A stretch of DNA of 45,408 bases from Methyloligella sp. (lineage in GTDB: Bacteria; Pseudomonadota; Alphaproteobacteria; Rhizobiales; HXMU1428-3): assembly GCA_021604645.1 (NCBI GenBank), contig BQJJ01000018.1, positions 1 through 45,408 of the forward strand, written 5' to 3'. Numbering within the stretch: position 1 is the stretch's first letter; each line of letters starts with the position of its first letter. Positions 1 through 8,519 of this stretch are shown here, piece by piece. A model generated the notes under the pieces. It saw only the letters and a list, made by a program, of their open reading frames with translations. It did not search any database and was not told the origin of the DNA. The translations under genes and the position numbers were made by a program.

Positions 1-1051
<1,051 letters not shown>

Positions 1052-1385
1052 TAAAAATTTGATGCCTGCTTTTCTAAATACCGAAGTATTTAGACGTCGC
1101 TTTGCGTTAAACAAAAAATTAAACTTCAAAAAATCTGCACAACATCGTAGTGACATAAAATGTCATCACAACGTCACACAAATCATATGAGGTCCATCAC
1201 ATAAGTTTTTAACAATACCCAATAAAGGATACCATTAAGTAACATGGTGTGTTGTCTAGAAAAACGCGCGACTGCAAGAGTCTCGTTTACTCACTGTTCA
1301 CAAATCAGCAAATTAATGCTAGATATTGATTCGAGAGAGTTAAGCCAGGACACCGCCGCCTGCGTTTCTCTTTCTTATATATTCA

Positions 1386-1398
1386 ATTGTCAAAGAGC
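1386..1398 (-). promoter_or_regulatory. boxA antitermination element of the rRNA leader
   Basis: The complement reads GCTCTTTGACAAT, close to the bacterial rrn boxA consensus (TGCTCTTTAACA). It lies about 335 nt upstream of the 16S start and downstream of the promoter candidates, where a leader boxA is expected. In known systems boxA loads NusB/S10 so that RNA polymerase resists termination in rRNA operons; that role here is inferred from sequence and position. Confidence 0.7.
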
Positions 1399-1437
1399 CC
1401 GATGGATAAGGGATTGAAGAATCAATCCATCCTCGAT

Positions 1438-1466
1438 TGTATATAGATCAAATTGTGAGTTGTAAA
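1438..1466 (-). promoter_or_regulatory. Candidate rRNA operon promoter
   Basis: On the minus strand TTTACA (1461-1466) and TATACA (1438-1443) are separated by exactly 17 nt, a good sigma-70 arrangement. Transcription would start near 1431 and pass the boxA at 1386-1398 before entering 16S. Confidence 0.55.
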
Positions 1467-1480
1467 CCCCTAATAAAGAC

Positions 1481-1518
1481 AAAAATAAAAGAAGGGCTTC
1501 CGTTCAATCCGGAAAGCC
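1481..1518 (-). terminator. Hairpin plus T-rich tail on the minus strand, upstream of the rrn promoter candidate
   Basis: The complement reads GGCTTTCCG, a 7-nt loop, CGGAAGCC (one bulged base), then a T-rich run. This looks like an intrinsic terminator for minus-strand transcripts. It lies between a weaker upstream promoter candidate (1595-1625) and the promoter at 1438-1466. It could insulate the rRNA operon or act as a leader attenuator if the upstream promoter is used. Confidence 0.45.
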
Positions 1519-1594
1519 TAACTTTCTCTCTTTGTCTTTCAGCTTGTCTGCGTTAGCCACTTTCGTGTGTCCCGCGTCCCCGCTGCTGATGTCG

Positions 1595-1625
1595 CTATTA
1601 ACCCCATAACCGCCCTCAGAGTCAA
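1595..1625 (-). promoter_or_regulatory. Possible distal rRNA promoter
   Basis: The minus strand carries TTGACT (1620-1625) followed 19 nt later by TAATAG (1595-1600), next to a GC-rich stretch unlike the surrounding AT-rich DNA. The -10 match and spacing are weak. A GC-rich discriminator-like segment would fit a stringently controlled rrn promoter, but this is inference. Confidence 0.3.
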
Positions 1626-2333
1626 CGGCTTTTTTAAAAAAAGTTCATATTTTTTCAAAAAAAATGCTAAGCGACTGAAAATTATAGAGTTTTATTTATA
1701 TCTTTTTTCATCTCGAATATGCCCTTGCGGTACCCCCATACTCAGCCTTTTTCATTTCATGGAAAAACCCGATAAAATGGGCTTTGATTTCTCAATTATG
1801 CCCCATTAAACAGCCCAAAAAAGAGCGATTTTTTTTCATTTTTTTTTAAATTGATACGATTCCAAGGAAAACTTGATCACAAACAATGAAAACAAACACC
1901 ACAAAACCCATTATTTCCTGTTTATGACATCTGCAATCACCCCATTTCTATAAGGCAAATACGCATCCATAAAGAAGCGACCAATATAAGCCCTATATAT
2001 AGACCAATATAAGCCCTATATATAAATGTATAGAGCACGTTTTTTACAGCCCATTTCACAGAGCTATTTCACTAAAATATATTGCCCAATGATCAAATCA
2101 CCCTATCTAAAGAATATTCAGTATTGAGAAATCAGCAAATTAATGTCAGAGACAGGCATAAAAGATTTTCGTCTGTTTAGCTTTTTGACAAATTAATCTT
2201 TTTGAATGACACAATTTAATATAATTTAGGTCGTACTCATTTATGACAACTTATTCAGGCATACCTTATTCTTATTTTTAATCGTGAAACGATGTGTGAA
2301 AAGAACAAAGGGAACTTGAGGGGGAATTAAAGG
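1626..2333. other. Gene-free, AT-rich intergenic region
   Basis: No convincing coding region was found here. An open frame at 1567-1809 is low in complexity, has no ribosome binding site and overlaps the rrn promoter region. The stretch holds the 23-bp tandem duplication at 1979-2024. A TTGACA at 2186-2191 could belong to a promoter for the gene at 2334, but no -10 sits at normal spacing. Confidence 0.6.
1979..2024. repeat. Perfect 23-bp tandem duplication
   Basis: Two identical adjacent copies of a 23-bp unit (1979-2001 and 2002-2024), each containing CCAATATAAGCCCTATATAT. Being exact, it is either recent or kept by selection. It lies in the gene-free stretch between the rrn promoter region and the M23 peptidase gene. 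Confidence 0.9.
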
Positions 2334-4364
2334 TTGAAACATCGCAGAACGAGAGCCCCAAGGCATCCTAAGCAAAGGCTTCGTCAGCAAAAAAGCTTGG
2401 TTCCAGCCAAAGGTAATTCCTTGCCTGAAGTTTACCTGTCCAGAACACAAGCCGGTTCATCAAGCATATTTGACAAAGATCATTTCGGCACTCATGCCAG
2501 CGCCAAATTCAAATGGCTGATTAGTACATTGATCGCAGGCACTGTTGGTGTCGCAGCTTTAGGCGTGGCTCTTTATGGAGCTATGAATGTTGAAGACGGC
2601 TCAGGAATGGTCGAATCTCTCAAAAAAGCCAGCGTCGCTGCAATGTCTCCCTTTAAACCTAAAACAATGGATGACAAACAACTCACTTCATCTTTTGGCA
2701 AAACGGATCGCTTACCATCGACAAGCCAGGGCTTATCAACCAAATACATCATCCACGATTCAATCGTTCAAAAACGTAACGATCGAGAATTCATCGCAAT
2801 CAAACCTTATGTGCGCATAGTCACGCGTCTTGCTACAAATGTTGAGCCCAATAAAGCCATTCCACTTTTTAACCCATTTAAGCTTTACGCAAACCTCAGT
2901 CCAATTGCATCCAAAAGTAATTCACGTTCCAAAACCATCACAAGAGTAGAGATGCAATCTAAAATCGTTGAGTTGAATGGCGGTATCCTACCAACAGAAG
3001 ATGGTCAGGAACTAGATGATAAGGAAATTCATCAACTCGTCTCTAATGAATATCAAGATGAGAATTTTGCACTAAGAGCAACGATCTACAACGACAAAGA
3101 TAATTCAGATGTCCCAGAAGAAAAGGTAAAGAAAGCCGCTCTGCCTCTAACGAAAAACACAACAGTTTTAGAAAAAACAATTATCATTCCAGATGAAGAC
3201 AGCTTCGAAGGCTTAGAGACACATATTGTTGCCGTTCGTAAAAATGATAATCTGCGCACTGTACTAGCAAATGCAAAAGTGAGCAGTTGGCAAGCTCCAG
3301 CCATTGCTGAAGCCATGGAGCCAATCTACTCCGCAACAAACATTAAGCTCGGCCAAGAACTTCATTTGATGCTAACTCCCTCTCTTACGACAAACAATGA
3401 GATGGATCTTGTTAGAGTGAGCATTTACGAAAGCGGTGCCCATGTGGTGACCATTGCCAGGAACTCCGCCGGTGAGTTTATCGCAAGTAATCACGGAGCA
3501 CACTCAGCACTCCTGGAGCAACTTGCCTCAAAACAAAAACAAAGACCAACAAGCCTCTATAACAGTTTCTATCATTCATCCATGAAACAATCGATTGATC
3601 ACAAAATGATCATGAAGGTCCTGCGCATCCACGCCTATGACACTGATTTCAAACAACGAGTTGGACCAGGTGACGGCTTTGAATTGTTCTATGATGTCCA
3701 AGGTGATCAATCCACTACCGAAGCAAAATTAGGCAATCTGCTCTATACCTCTTTAACAATTGCTGGTGAAACCCGTAAGTTTTATCGCTTCCGCACACCA
3801 GATGGCGAAGTCGACTTCTATGATGAAAATGGAGATAACGCTAAAAAATTCCTAATGCGCAAACCAGTGCGTGGCGGTGGAGCCAGGTTAACATCCGGCT
3901 ATGGCATGAGATACCATCCGCTTCTTAAACGCCGTAAAATGCACAAAGGTGTTGACTGGGCAGCAAGACCGGGCACACCAATCTTCGCTGCTGGTAACGG
4001 CCGAATTGAAGCTGCCAAACGTCATGCAGGCTATGGTAATTACGTCCGCATCAAACATGCCAATGGATATAAAACAGCTTACGCCCACATGCTTCGCTTC
4101 GGAAAAGGCATTCGCTCTGGCGCTAAAGTTCGCCAGGGCCAAGTCATTGGTTATGTCGGCTCAACCGGTCGCTCTACTGGCCCACACCTGCACTATGAAA
4201 TCCTTGTGAACAACCGTCACGTTAACCCAATGCGCATCCACGTACCTCGCGGCCGTCAATTAAAGGGCAGAGAAATGGCTGAGTTCCAAAAAGAAAGAAC
4301 CCGCATTGACAGCCTCATGCGCCGAATCCCGGTTAAAACCCGCGTCGCCCAGAATGAGAAGTGA
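2334..4364 (+). CDS. Membrane-anchored M23 metallopeptidase with a LysM-like region (murein DD-endopeptidase type)
   Basis: A 676-residue envelope protein predicted to cut peptidoglycan cross-links or activate cell-separation enzymes. After a basic cytoplasmic start there is one membrane helix at about residues 62-85. A middle periplasmic part contains a LysM/OapA-like stretch around residues 300-350. The C-terminal peptidase M23 domain has its zinc motif as H537-x3-D541 and H618-L-H620, so the metal ligands look intact and enzyme activity is plausible. The start is a TTG with GAGGGGG about 9 nt upstream; the next ATG (2584) would remove most of the membrane anchor, so TTG is preferred. Basic residues extend beyond the catalytic domain at the C-terminus. 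Whether it is a hydrolase or a regulator of divisome amidases cannot be told from sequence. Confidence 0.88.
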   Translation: MKHRRTRAPRHPKQRLRQQKSLVPAKGNSLPEVYLSRTQAGSSSIFDKDHFGTHASAKFKWLISTLIAGTVGVAALGVALYGAMNVEDGSGMVESLKKASVAAMSPFKPKTMDDKQLTSSFGKTDRLPSTSQGLSTKYIIHDSIVQKRNDREFIAIKPYVRIVTRLATNVEPNKAIPLFNPFKLYANLSPIASKSNSRSKTITRVEMQSKIVELNGGILPTEDGQELDDKEIHQLVSNEYQDENFALRATIYNDKDNSDVPEEKVKKAALPLTKNTTVLEKTIIIPDEDSFEGLETHIVAVRKNDNLRTVLANAKVSSWQAPAIAEAMEPIYSATNIKLGQELHLMLTPSLTTNNEMDLVRVSIYESGAHVVTIARNSAGEFIASNHGAHSALLEQLASKQKQRPTSLYNSFYHSSMKQSIDHKMIMKVLRIHAYDTDFKQRVGPGDGFELFYDVQGDQSTTEAKLGNLLYTSLTIAGETRKFYRFRTPDGEVDFYDENGDNAKKFLMRKPVRGGGARLTSGYGMRYHPLLKRRKMHKGVDWAARPGTPIFAAGNGRIEAAKRHAGYGNYVRIKHANGYKTAYAHMLRFGKGIRSGAKVRQGQVIGYVGSTGRSTGPHLHYEILVNNRHVNPMRIHVPRGRQLKGREMAEFQKERTRIDSLMRRIPVKTRVAQNEK

Positions 4365-4558
4365 TCGTCGAAAAATCTCATGTTAAAATAAAGTTGCCGA
4401 CAAAATTTAATTGCATTACAACAGCTTAGCGTTTTTATGTTTTTTATATGAAAAACTATTTCGTTTAGAATCCACAGCAGAAAAATACTGTCTTCCAAAT
4501 TTCCGTATTCTTTGAATGTACCCATTCCAGTTGTTGCACAATTATTCGTTAGCTCTTC

Positions 4559-5503
4559 TTACTCAGTAAGTGTTCTCGCAACGCGAAACCCGCTATTGCT
4601 GAACCTGTAGGTTGCGATACCATACATGCGCTCAGCAGAGCGGAGATCTTTCGGTCGTTCAAACCAGGAGCCTCCCCGTAAAACGGGTTTTGAACAATCC
4701 CCCGCTTTTGTCCATGCAGTTCCATCTGTTGGTGCGCCATGATAGTTATCATGCCAGCAATCCTCGACCCATTCCCAAACATTGCCATGCACATTATAGA
4801 GCCCAAACTCATTGGCCTTAAAAGAGAAGACAGGCACAGTTTTTTGACGAAAACTTTCTTCTGAGCCCTTAGAGTTATCATGGCCATTTTGCCCGTACCC
4901 TTTATAATTAGCCCCATTATAATTAGCTTGAGAAGTCAAAATTGATTGCCCCCACCAAAACGGCGTGTTTGTTTTGGCTCTGGCCACATATTCCCATTCC
5001 GCTTCAGAGAGAAGCCGGTAATTTTTCTTCGTCTTGCGGCTTAACCAGCTTACATAGGCCTTGGCATCATTCCAGTTCACACAAACGGCTGGATGTGTAT
5101 CATCTTGATGAAACCCTGGGTTTTTGTAAGACATATTGGGCTGATTCTTTTTCCATCTTCCCTTTTCAAAAATCCAGCATTTCCCCACATCATGCCCAGT
5201 CTCAGTAACAAAGGCAGCAAATTGAGCGCGTGTTATTTCAAATTGTCCCGCAGCAAAGACCTTAGCAATCGTGACCTTACGGCGTGGCCCTTCATTTATA
5301 TCACGGTCTTTCTCTGACTTTGGCGCCCCCATCATAAATTTACCTGGCGGGATCACCACCATTTCCGGGCACACATCACAATCTTTAAAAATGTCGCCCG
5401 GCTGCATGATGCCTTTGGCAAAAACAGAAAATCCAATGAAAAGACTAAAATTGATAAAGCTCAAACTTACTAAGAAAGAAAAGAGAAATGCTTTGTTCTG
5501 CAT
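4559..5503 (-). CDS. Secreted SUMF1/formylglycine-generating-enzyme-fold protein (probably not an active FGE)
   Basis: About 314 residues, starting with a signal peptide (MQNKAFLFSFLVSLSFINFS...). The body is a SUMF1 (FGE-sulfatase) domain: VVIPPGKFMMG near the start, HPAVCVNWNDAKAYVSWL in the middle, RLLSEAEWEYVARA, HGNVWEWVEDCW, then LRGGSW and NSGFRVART at the end. True FGEs carry two cysteines after the RGGS segment; here the stretch is WFERPKDLRSAERM, without cysteine, so sulfatase activation is unlikely. Related domains serve in ergothioneine synthesis and as binding modules. A longer frame opens at 5578, but only the start at 5503 gives a proper signal peptide; the ribosome binding site is weak either way. 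It lies downstream of another secreted protein gene on the same strand. Confidence 0.82.
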   Translation of the reverse strand: MQNKAFLFSFLVSLSFINFSLFIGFSVFAKGIMQPGDIFKDCDVCPEMVVIPPGKFMMGAPKSEKDRDINEGPRRKVTIAKVFAAGQFEITRAQFAAFVTETGHDVGKCWIFEKGRWKKNQPNMSYKNPGFHQDDTHPAVCVNWNDAKAYVSWLSRKTKKNYRLLSEAEWEYVARAKTNTPFWWGQSILTSQANYNGANYKGYGQNGHDNSKGSEESFRQKTVPVFSFKANEFGLYNVHGNVWEWVEDCWHDNYHGAPTDGTAWTKAGDCSKPVLRGGSWFERPKDLRSAERMYGIATYRFSNSGFRVARTLTE

Positions 5504-5608
5504 TTTAAATACACCCAACCCATAATGATTTCCTTCTAGATTTAGAGACCAAAGTCTCCAGTTTTGGAAGCACATCATAAGTATAAAGCATTATAAGGTT
5601 TATCACTC

Positions 5609-6181
5609 TTAAAACGGACTAACGCCCCGCTCACCAACATGTACAGGACTGTCTGTGGCACAAGAAAATCCATCAACCAAACGATCCGCTGCATTTTGCG
5701 CAATCTCATTAGCACCTTTATTGGCGAGCGCATCAACATAAGCCATATGGCACGCTTCAGAGCCTTCAAGTTTGGTCACAACGAGTATTTGCCCCTTGCG
5801 GCCACCACTCCCTGTCTCAGTGTAATAACGAAGGATAGTCGCAATAGGTCGGCCATGACGCAAACGCCATTCCATTTTCTTACCAACAGTATTAAAAGGG
5901 CTTAATCTTTGGGAAAAAGACTTCTGATTTAAGCCATTCCGGCCGTATCCTAATGAGAAACGTAAGTCAGCCTCAGAAACAAAGACTTTTTGGCCAGCAT
6001 ACCCCCGGCAAATAAAAGTCGCCCATTCTCCTTCACCTTCTTCAGCTTGCGAATGCAAAGAGCATTTCTTTAAGTCAGTATCAGTGTAAACACTATTTCC
6101 ATCGGCAAAGGCCATTGAAGTAAATATAAATGCATTAAGCCCAAATAAAACAGCCAAACCAATCAAAAAACGTCTAATCAT
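5609..6181 (-). CDS. Secreted conserved hypothetical protein
   Basis: About 190 residues beginning with a clear signal peptide (MIRRFLIGLAVLFGLNAF, cleavage near AFA-DG). The mature part has four cysteines, consistent with disulfides, and a segment VFVSEADLRFSLGYG that I associate loosely with uncharacterised alphaproteobacterial secreted proteins. No catalytic motif was recognised. The ATG at 6181 has AGGTG 7 nt upstream; an in-frame GTG three codons earlier is possible. It is about 105 bp upstream of the SUMF1 gene on the same strand, so the two may be co-transcribed, and it is divergent from ppa. Confidence 0.75.
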   Translation of the reverse strand: MIRRFLIGLAVLFGLNAFIFTSMAFADGNSVYTDTDLKKCSLHSQAEEGEGEWATFICRGYAGQKVFVSEADLRFSLGYGRNGLNQKSFSQRLSPFNTVGKKMEWRLRHGRPIATILRYYTETGSGGRKGQILVVTKLEGSEACHMAYVDALANKGANEIAQNAADRLVDGFSCATDSPVHVGERGVSPF

Positions 6182-6367
6182 TTCTTTCACCTGTATTAAA
6201 ATCTACGTCAAAATCAAAAAATTCGGGTGTTTTTACAAATTATCCCGTATCTGATGCTAATTTAGGGGTTGTCGCCAAGCTCAGTCCGGCCTAGAACCCA
6301 CTCATATGATTAAAACATACGCCATTTAGCATCATAGCTGTTGGCCAAAACTAAACAAGGACCCCAA

Positions 6368-6892
6368 ATGCGTATTGATGAAATAGCTGTCGGCAAAAAC
6401 GCTCCTGATGACATTAATGTCATTATTGAAGTTCCAATTGGCGGAGAGCCTGTAAAATATGAAATGGATAAACCTTCAGGAACCATGTTCGTTGACAGAT
6501 TCCTATACACCTCTATGCGCTATCCAGGAAATTACGGCTTCATCCCTCACACTTTGTCAGATGATGGAGACCCAATTGACGTTCTTGTGGTTAACAACCG
6601 TCCCCTCATTCCAGGCTGTGTGATCAATTGCCGTCCAATCGGCATTCTTCAAATGAAAGACGAAGCCGGCATGGATGAAAAAATCATTGCTGTGCCCTCT
6701 CATGAAGTTACAGCCATGTATGATAATGTGAAAACAATCTCAGACCTTCCCCAAATGCGTTTAAGCCAAGTATCTCACTTCTTTGAAAGATACAAAGATC
6801 TCGAATCTGAAAAATGGGTGGAAATTGTTGGCTTTGAAGGCTCAGAAGTTGCTAAAGAATACATCCAAAAAGCATTAGACGCTGTAAAGTAA
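6368..6892 (+). CDS. ppa: Inorganic pyrophosphatase (family I)
   Basis: Hydrolyses pyrophosphate to two phosphates in the cytoplasm, pulling biosynthetic reactions forward; Mg-dependent. The 174-residue length fits the bacterial hexameric family. The signature DGDPIDVLV (about residues 66-74) holds the metal-binding aspartates, and the upstream YPGNYGFIP segment is also typical. I place the start at the ATG of 6368, which has AAGGA 6 nt upstream and gives the usual MRIDEI-type N-terminus; an in-frame TTG nine codons earlier is unlikely. dapB follows 37 bp downstream on the same strand. Confidence 0.96.
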   Translation: MRIDEIAVGKNAPDDINVIIEVPIGGEPVKYEMDKPSGTMFVDRFLYTSMRYPGNYGFIPHTLSDDGDPIDVLVVNNRPLIPGCVINCRPIGILQMKDEAGMDEKIIAVPSHEVTAMYDNVKTISDLPQMRLSQVSHFFERYKDLESEKWVEIVGFEGSEVAKEYIQKALDAVK

Positions 6893-6929
6893 GTGTCACG
6901 ACGATAAATTGAAGAATAAAGGGTTTGAA

Positions 6930-7742
6930 ATGACCAAAATGCGATTAGCTGTAATGGGTGCCGGTGGCAGAATGGGCAAAGAGCTAACAATTGCTGCCAT
7001 CGAAAACGAAAATACAGAAATCGCAGGAGCCACAGAATATGAAGGCTCGAACCTTGTTGGTGAGGATATTGGGCCCATCAACAATCTGGAACCACTTGGC
7101 ATCACAATCACAGATAACCCCTTAGATCTTTTCACCAAAGTGGATGGCATCCTGGATTTCACCAATCCAGCTGCCACCATTAAATTCGCTGAATACGCAG
7201 CACAAGCCCGCATCGTACATGTTATCGGCACAACCGGTTTCTCTCCTGAAGAAGAAGAAAAACTCGAAGCTGCCAGCCGCCATGCAACAATCATCAAAGC
7301 TGGCAATATGAGCCTTGGCGTCAACCTTCTAGCTGCATTAGTTAAAAAGGTCGCAAGCACCCTTGATGAAGCTTACGATATCGAAATCATAGAAATGCAT
7401 CACCGCCACAAAGTTGATGCCCCATCAGGCACCAGCCTGATGCTTGGTAACGCCGCTTCTGAAGGGCGTGAAATAAATTTAAATGACAAATCAGTGCGTG
7501 TAAGAGATGGCATCACTGGAGCTCGTAGCGATGGTGATATCGGCTTTGCCTCACTGCGCGGTGGCAGTGTGAGAGGAGATCACACAGTGATCTTTGCTGC
7601 TGACGGCGAGCGCCTAGAACTTACCCACAAAGCAGATGATAGAAGAATTTTCTCAAAGGGTGCTATTAAAGCCGCCCTTTGGGGAAGAGATAAAAAACCC
7701 GGCCTTTACTCAATGGCTGATGTTCTCAACATAAATGAATAA
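6930..7742 (+). CDS. dapB: 4-hydroxy-tetrahydrodipicolinate reductase
   Basis: Catalyses the NAD(P)H-dependent step after DapA in lysine/diaminopimelate synthesis, supplying peptidoglycan and protein. The 270 residues fit the family. The nucleotide-binding GAGGRMG is at residues 10-16, and the catalytic/substrate segment [12 protein letters not shown] is intact near residue 155. The ATG at 6930 follows AAAGGG with good spacing; an in-frame TTG at 6909 would only add seven residues. It lies between ppa and gpmA, likely one transcript from ppa. Confidence 0.96.
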   Translation: MTKMRLAVMGAGGRMGKELTIAAIENENTEIAGATEYEGSNLVGEDIGPINNLEPLGITITDNPLDLFTKVDGILDFTNPAATIKFAEYAAQARIVHVIGTTGFSPEEEEKLEAASRHATIIKAGNMSLGVNLLAALVKKVASTLDEAYDIEIIEMHHRHKVDAPSGTSLMLGNAASEGREINLNDKSVRVRDGITGARSDGDIGFASLRGGSVRGDHTVIFAADGERLELTHKADDRRIFSKGAIKAALWGRDKKPGLYSMADVLNINE

Positions 7743-7820
7743 CTCATAAAAAAAACATAGCTCGCAAAAATAAGAGCAAACAATCAAATACGTGATGAAA
7801 GACTAAAGGAACTAAAAGAG

Positions 7821-8441
7821 ATGGAAAACCTACTCGTGCTTGTTCGGCACGGTCAATCAGAATGGAACAAACAAAACTTGTTCACCGGTTGGAAAAACCC
7901 AGACCTAACAGAGCAAGGTGTTGCAGAAGCCATCAGCGCTGGACAACGCCTGAAAGCAGCTGGCTACAATTTTGATCTAGCCTACACAAGCGAGCTAAGC
8001 AGAGCCCAGCGCACACTCAGCCTCATGCTAAAAGAACTTGGCCAGGAAGACTTGGAAACCATCAGAGACCAAAAGCTTAATGAGCGTGACTATGGTGATT
8101 TAGCTGGCCTCAATAAAGACGATGCCCGTGAAAAATGGGGCGAAGCTCAAGTTCACATTTGGCGCCGGTCTTATGATGTCCCACCTCCTGGTGGCGAAAG
8201 CTTAAAAGACACAGCAGAACGCGTCTTGCCATATTACAAAGAAATCATTTGGCCAAGCTATAAATCAGGTAAAAACTTAATCGTCGCCGCTCACGGCAAT
8301 AGCCTGCGCGCAATGGTTATGGAGCTTGAAGGCCTCTCTCCTGAAGAGATCATGCAACGCGAAATCGCAACAGGCCAGCCAATCATCTATCGCCTAAACG
8401 AAGATGGCACTGTTCAAGATGTGAAAAACTTGGCAGCCTAG
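7821..8441 (+). CDS. gpmA: 2,3-bisphosphoglycerate-dependent phosphoglycerate mutase
   Basis: Interconverts 3- and 2-phosphoglycerate in glycolysis and gluconeogenesis. The histidine phosphatase signature RHGQSEWN begins at residue 9, with His10 as the phosphate acceptor; the second catalytic histidine is in [10 protein letters not shown], and [11 protein letters not shown] carries the active-site glutamate. At 206 residues it is the shorter form common in Alphaproteobacteria (E. coli is about 250). The ATG follows AAAGGA at usable spacing. A strong hairpin terminator lies right after the gene. Confidence 0.95.
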   Translation: MENLLVLVRHGQSEWNKQNLFTGWKNPDLTEQGVAEAISAGQRLKAAGYNFDLAYTSELSRAQRTLSLMLKELGQEDLETIRDQKLNERDYGDLAGLNKDDAREKWGEAQVHIWRRSYDVPPPGGESLKDTAERVLPYYKEIIWPSYKSGKNLIVAAHGNSLRAMVMELEGLSPEEIMQREIATGQPIIYRLNEDGTVQDVKNLAA

Positions 8442-8473
8442 ATTTAAGCGGTTTAAATAAAACTATCCAGATC

Positions 8474-8517
8474 AAAAAAAGCGGAAGGACAGTTACCTGT
8501 TTTTCCGCTTTTTTATT
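8474..8517. terminator. Bidirectional intrinsic terminator between gpmA and the TRAP permease gene
   Basis: AAAAAAGCGGAA is mirrored by TTTTCCGCTTTTTT, with a small inner ACAG/CTGT stem in the loop. A-run and T-run on opposite sides make it usable on both strands, which suits the convergent genes on each side. Confidence 0.85.
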
Positions 8518-8519
8518 GC

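Noticed and set aside
1567-1809. 80-codon open frame on the plus strand upstream of the M23 gene
   Set aside because: Low-complexity Lys/Phe-rich product, no ribosome binding site, and it overlaps the rRNA promoter region on the other strand.
4549-4917. 122-codon minus-strand frame with some similarity to SUMF1 wording in another frame
   Set aside because: It overlaps the intact SUMF1 gene out of frame and has no signal or domain of its own; the main frame is complete, so no frameshift is needed.
4559-5503. Active formylglycine-generating enzyme (sulfatase maturation)
   Set aside because: The two catalytic cysteines after RGGS are absent and no sulfatase gene is in the window.
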